Assembly (NCBI GenBank): GCA_021767325.1
Contig: JAASTM010000009.1
Coordinates: 1 to 15,821 of the forward strand
Direction of reading: 5' to 3'
Source: Spirochaetales bacterium
GTDB lineage: Bacteria > Spirochaetota > Spirochaetia > DSM-16054 > Sediminispirochaetaceae
Length of the DNA stretch: 15,821 nt
Under the pieces are notes generated by a model, which saw nothing but the letters and a program-made list of their open reading frames with translations, made no database searches and was not told the origin of the DNA. How positions within the stretch are numbered: the stretch's first letter is position 1; each line of letters starts with the position of its first letter. A program made the translations under genes and the position numbers. Shown here in pieces: positions 13,498 to 15,821 of the stretch.

Positions 13498-15821
13498 ACT
13501 TTTACCTCTCCCAGCAGATAGGCGTGTTTATGTACTATGGTTTCGATCAGTGCCGCCACGCGCGGGTCCAGAGTCCCTTCCGGAACCACTCCGTATTCGT
13601 CCACCGGCAGCTCTTGTACCGCATCGTTTACCCGTACGTAGGCGGTTTCACCGGCAATGATGAATCCGGGATTCTCTGAATTATCGAAATCATCCTTCAG
13701 ATTAAACACGGTAAACTTGTCCTTGTAGGGTTTGCCCTCCCATGGACAGAATGAGGCACAGTTGCCGCATTCGTTACACAGCGCATCCAGGTGGATAATC
13801 TGCTGATCCTGGCCGAAGCCGGTTCCCCGTGGGACCGAAATGACCATGTTAGCCCGGTTGGGGCAGACCTCTACACACTTGTTACAGATATAAGAGCACT
13901 GCAGACAGCGTACCGCCTCGTGCTGAGCAAAGACATCATCGGAACCGGATGCCTGCACGTTCTCGGTACGGATCATCGCGCCCTTACGGGGCAGCACTTC
14001 CCGGCGGATCTCATCGGCTTTGAACTTCGGCACCCGGTTGACCCGCTGCCAGTTGGCATCCTCTTTGTGAGTTATGGAGTCGGCCGCCTTGCGTCCGGCG
14101 GCAATACACTGCACAACAGTGGAAGGACCGGTCTGAGCGTCACCGCCCAGGTACACATTTTCGGCACCAGTCTCGAGGCTTTCCGCGTCTACCGTCGGCC
14201 AGCCGTCATCGCCCAGGGGTACTCCGAAAGCCGCCAAGGCATCGGTGTCCACTTTTTCGCCAATAGCGGTAATCAGATTATCAACCTTCAGGGTTTCGGT
14301 TTTATCGGTTTTTACCGGACGGGCCCGTCCGCTGGAGTCCTTCTCGCCCAGTTCCATTACTCTGACCGTCAGCGTACCGTCGGCATCGAGGGCTTCCGGG
14401 TTACGCAGGAACTTGAATACTACTCCGTCTTTTACGGCGTTCTCGTACTCTTCCAGATCGGCCGGCATCTGTTCGAATGCGCGCCGGTACAGGACCGTCA
14501 CCGATTCAACACCATCCACCTTGGTGGCGGCCCGGGCGCTGTCCATGGCGGTGTTTCCGCCGCCGACCACCACCACATGCTTCCCGAGCTTTACCGACTC
14601 GGGGCTGTTACGGTAGTCCCACAGAAAATCCAGCGATTTCAGTACCCGCTCGTCGCTGCCGTCCAGCTTCATCGGGTTGTTCTTCTCGGCACCGATGCCG
14701 AGGAAGATATACGTAAAGCCCTGCGAGCGCAGATCGTCGCGGGTCATGTGCGGGTCGGCGTTGAACTGGAATTCCACCCCGTGGGCTTTCACGAACTCGA
14801 TATCTTTCTCGATGGCTTCCACCGGTAGGCGGAAATGGGGAATCACGTTGCGCACTACCCCGCCGGCGTTGGCGTGCTTTTCGAACACAGTCACAGCAAA
14901 GCCTTCGCGGGCCAGGAAATAGGCTGCCGAGAGACCGGCCGGGCCGGCGCCGATTACCGCCGCTTTTCCGCTGCGCTTTTTCTCGGGATTGGACCACTTG
15001 TCGATGTATTTCTGCCAGCCGTTCTCTGCGGCAATCCGCTTCATCTCGCGGATCTTCACCGCGCCTTCGTAGTCGAGGCGGGTACAGTTGTACATACACT
15101 GGTGGTCGCAGATATAGCCGGTGATATTGGGCAGGGCGTTGCGCTCGTAAATTACATCCAGAGCCTCATCGTAGCGCCCTTCCCCGGCCAGTCGGATATA
15201 TTCCGGCACGTCCTGGTTGATCGGGCAGGCTGTGCGGCAGGGGGCCACGTAACAGTCGAACATCGGCAGCGGCTCGCCGGTAGAGATGCGGTCAGTGCCG
15301 CGGAAATCCTTACGGGAATAATCGGCCTGCAGTGCTTCGCGGGCCATGTTCTTGACTTTCTCGACATCTACGCTGCTCGCGCTCCAGCCGTCGGAGGCCT
15401 CGGTTTTCAGTGCCATTTCCTTCAGGCGCATGTAGCCACCCGGTTTCAGCAGGTCGGTTGCAACAGTGATCGGCCTGATTCCGGCCGAGAAGATGCCATC
15501 CACATTAAAGGCGGTGGCACCACCGGCATAGGAGATCGGCAGTTTGCCGTTGAACTCCTCGGAGAGCTTGGCGGCCAGATTGATAGTCAGCGGATACAGT
15601 GCGCGGCCGGACATATACATGTCGTCGCCGGGCAGCTGTCCCTGATCGTTGATCGAACCGAGGGTATTAGAGAGTTTAGCACCGAAGATCTTGCCGTTGT
15701 CTTTGGCAAGTTTCATCAAACGCTGCACCATTCCCACCGCATCGTCGTATTTCAGGTCGTGGGCAAAGGAGTCGCGGCTCAGGTGCAGGTAGGTGTAGCC
15801 GAGGCCGTCCAGTATTTCCCG
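13494..15821 (-). CDS. ygfK: YgfK, putative selenate-reductase-like / dihydropyrimidine-dehydrogenase-like oxidoreductase subunit (5' end outside window)
   Basis: The C-terminal 775 residues of a protein of roughly 1000 residues. The open frame continues to position 15821, so the GTG at 15735-15737 is not its start. In order (numbering from the visible end): the end of an FMN-type barrel (SRDSFAHDL, KLSNT, SYAGGATAFN); an N-terminal-type Fe-S segment with CYVAPCRTAC and CDHQCMYNC; an FAD fold VIGAGPAGLSAA (about 289-300); an NAD(P)H fold VVVGGGNTAMDSA (about 420); and a C-terminal ferredoxin domain with CLQCSYICNKCVEVCP and CNECGNCASFCP. The layout resembles dihydropyrimidine dehydrogenase and the GltD family, so it should move electrons from NAD(P)H to a reduction step. 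The old name 'selenate reductase subunit' rests on weak evidence. In urate-degrading bacteria it is required for anaerobic urate use; a reductive attack on the purine ring is a reasonable inference. It is the most upstream visible gene of the operon; the promoter lies beyond 15821. Confidence 0.95.
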   Translation of the reverse strand, partial: REILDGLGYTYLHLSRDSFAHDLKYDDAVGMVQRLMKLAKDNGKIFGAKLSNTLGSINDQGQLPGDDMYMSGRALYPLTINLAAKLSEEFNGKLPISYAGGATAFNVDGIFSAGIRPITVATDLLKPGGYMRLKEMALKTEASDGWSASSVDVEKVKNMAREALQADYSRKDFRGTDRISTGEPLPMFDCYVAPCRTACPINQDVPEYIRLAGEGRYDEALDVIYERNALPNITGYICDHQCMYNCTRLDYEGAVKIREMKRIAAENGWQKYIDKWSNPEKKRSGKAAVIGAGPAGLSAAYFLAREGFAVTVFEKHANAGGVVRNVIPHFRLPVEAIEKDIEFVKAHGVEFQFNADPHMTRDDLRSQGFTYIFLGIGAEKNNPMKLDGSDERVLKSLDFLWDYRNSPESVKLGKHVVVVGGGNTAMDSARAATKVDGVESVTVLYRRAFEQMPADLEEYENAVKDGVVFKFLRNPEALDADGTLTVRVMELGEKDSSGRARPVKTDKTETLKVDNLITAIGEKVDTDALAAFGVPLGDDGWPTVDAESLETGAENVYLGGDAQTGPSTVVQCIAAGRKAADSITHKEDANWQRVNRVPKFKADEIRREVLPRKGAMIRTENVQASGSDDVFAQHEAVRCLQCSYICNKCVEVCPNRANMVISVPRGTGFGQDQQIIHLDALCNECGNCASFCPWEGKPYKDKFTVFNLKDDFDNSENPGFIIAGETAYVRVNDAVQELPVDEYGVVPEGTLDPRVAALIETIVHKHAYLLGEVKV

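Noticed and set aside
10975..13521. 848-codon open frame on the plus strand
   Set aside because: It lies exactly antisense to ygeY and ssnA, both well conserved. Its protein matches no family I know, and the openness follows from codon bias of the minus-strand genes.
15735..15737. GTG as start of the ygfK reading frame
   Set aside because: The frame stays open with YgfK-like sequence up to the window edge, so the gene is cut by the window and does not start here.

Overview
The window is a bacterial chromosomal segment in which every credible gene lies on the minus strand, so it is described here from right to left. The coding DNA is moderately GC-rich and is interrupted by one very AT-rich gap. 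The genes point to an anaerobic or facultative bacterium that degrades purines. A secreted DUF4168 protein and an OpuC-type osmolyte transporter would fit a marine or saline spirochaete-like organism, but that placement is a weak guess; Clostridia carry similar purine clusters.

Region 1 (15821 to about 4562) is a purine/urate catabolic operon of the E. coli yge/ygf type. In transcription order it holds ygfK (5' end outside the window), ssnA (4-bp overlap), ygeY, a three-subunit molybdenum hydroxylase (Mo subunit, 2Fe-2S subunit and FAD subunit, with overlapping ends), an 8-oxoguanine deaminase, and ygeW, a knotted carbamoyltransferase. It ends in a strong intrinsic terminator at 4562-4604. 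Homologues of these genes are known from comparative genomics as selenium/molybdenum-hydroxylase-linked genes and from genetic work on anaerobic urate breakdown by gut bacteria. The likely logic is deamination of oxidised purine to urate, redox steps by the Mo hydroxylase and YgfK, ring and ureido hydrolysis by SsnA and YgeY, and a carbamoyl transfer or phosphorolysis by YgeW. The substrates of SsnA, YgeY, YgfK and YgeW are inferred, not shown. Each of the three real gaps inside the operon contains an RNA hairpin without a proper U-tract, which suggests segmental processing or partial termination.

Region 2 (4553-3876) is a monocistronic gene for a small exported DUF4168 protein with a signal peptide, a Gln/Gly/Ser-rich linker and two related helical repeats, followed by its own terminator.

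Region 3 (3720-1) is a second operon behind an AT-rich gap with an almost consensus sigma-70 promoter (TTGACT, 18 bp, TATAAT). It encodes a TPP-dependent 2-oxoacid decarboxylase-like enzyme, a HisC-type aminotransferase and an OpuCA/ProV-type ABC ATPase that runs off the left edge. The aminotransferase and ATPase genes overlap by 8 bp. Together they look like an import, transamination and decarboxylation route for an amino-acid-like, possibly cationic or betaine-type compound. This is the least explained part of the window.
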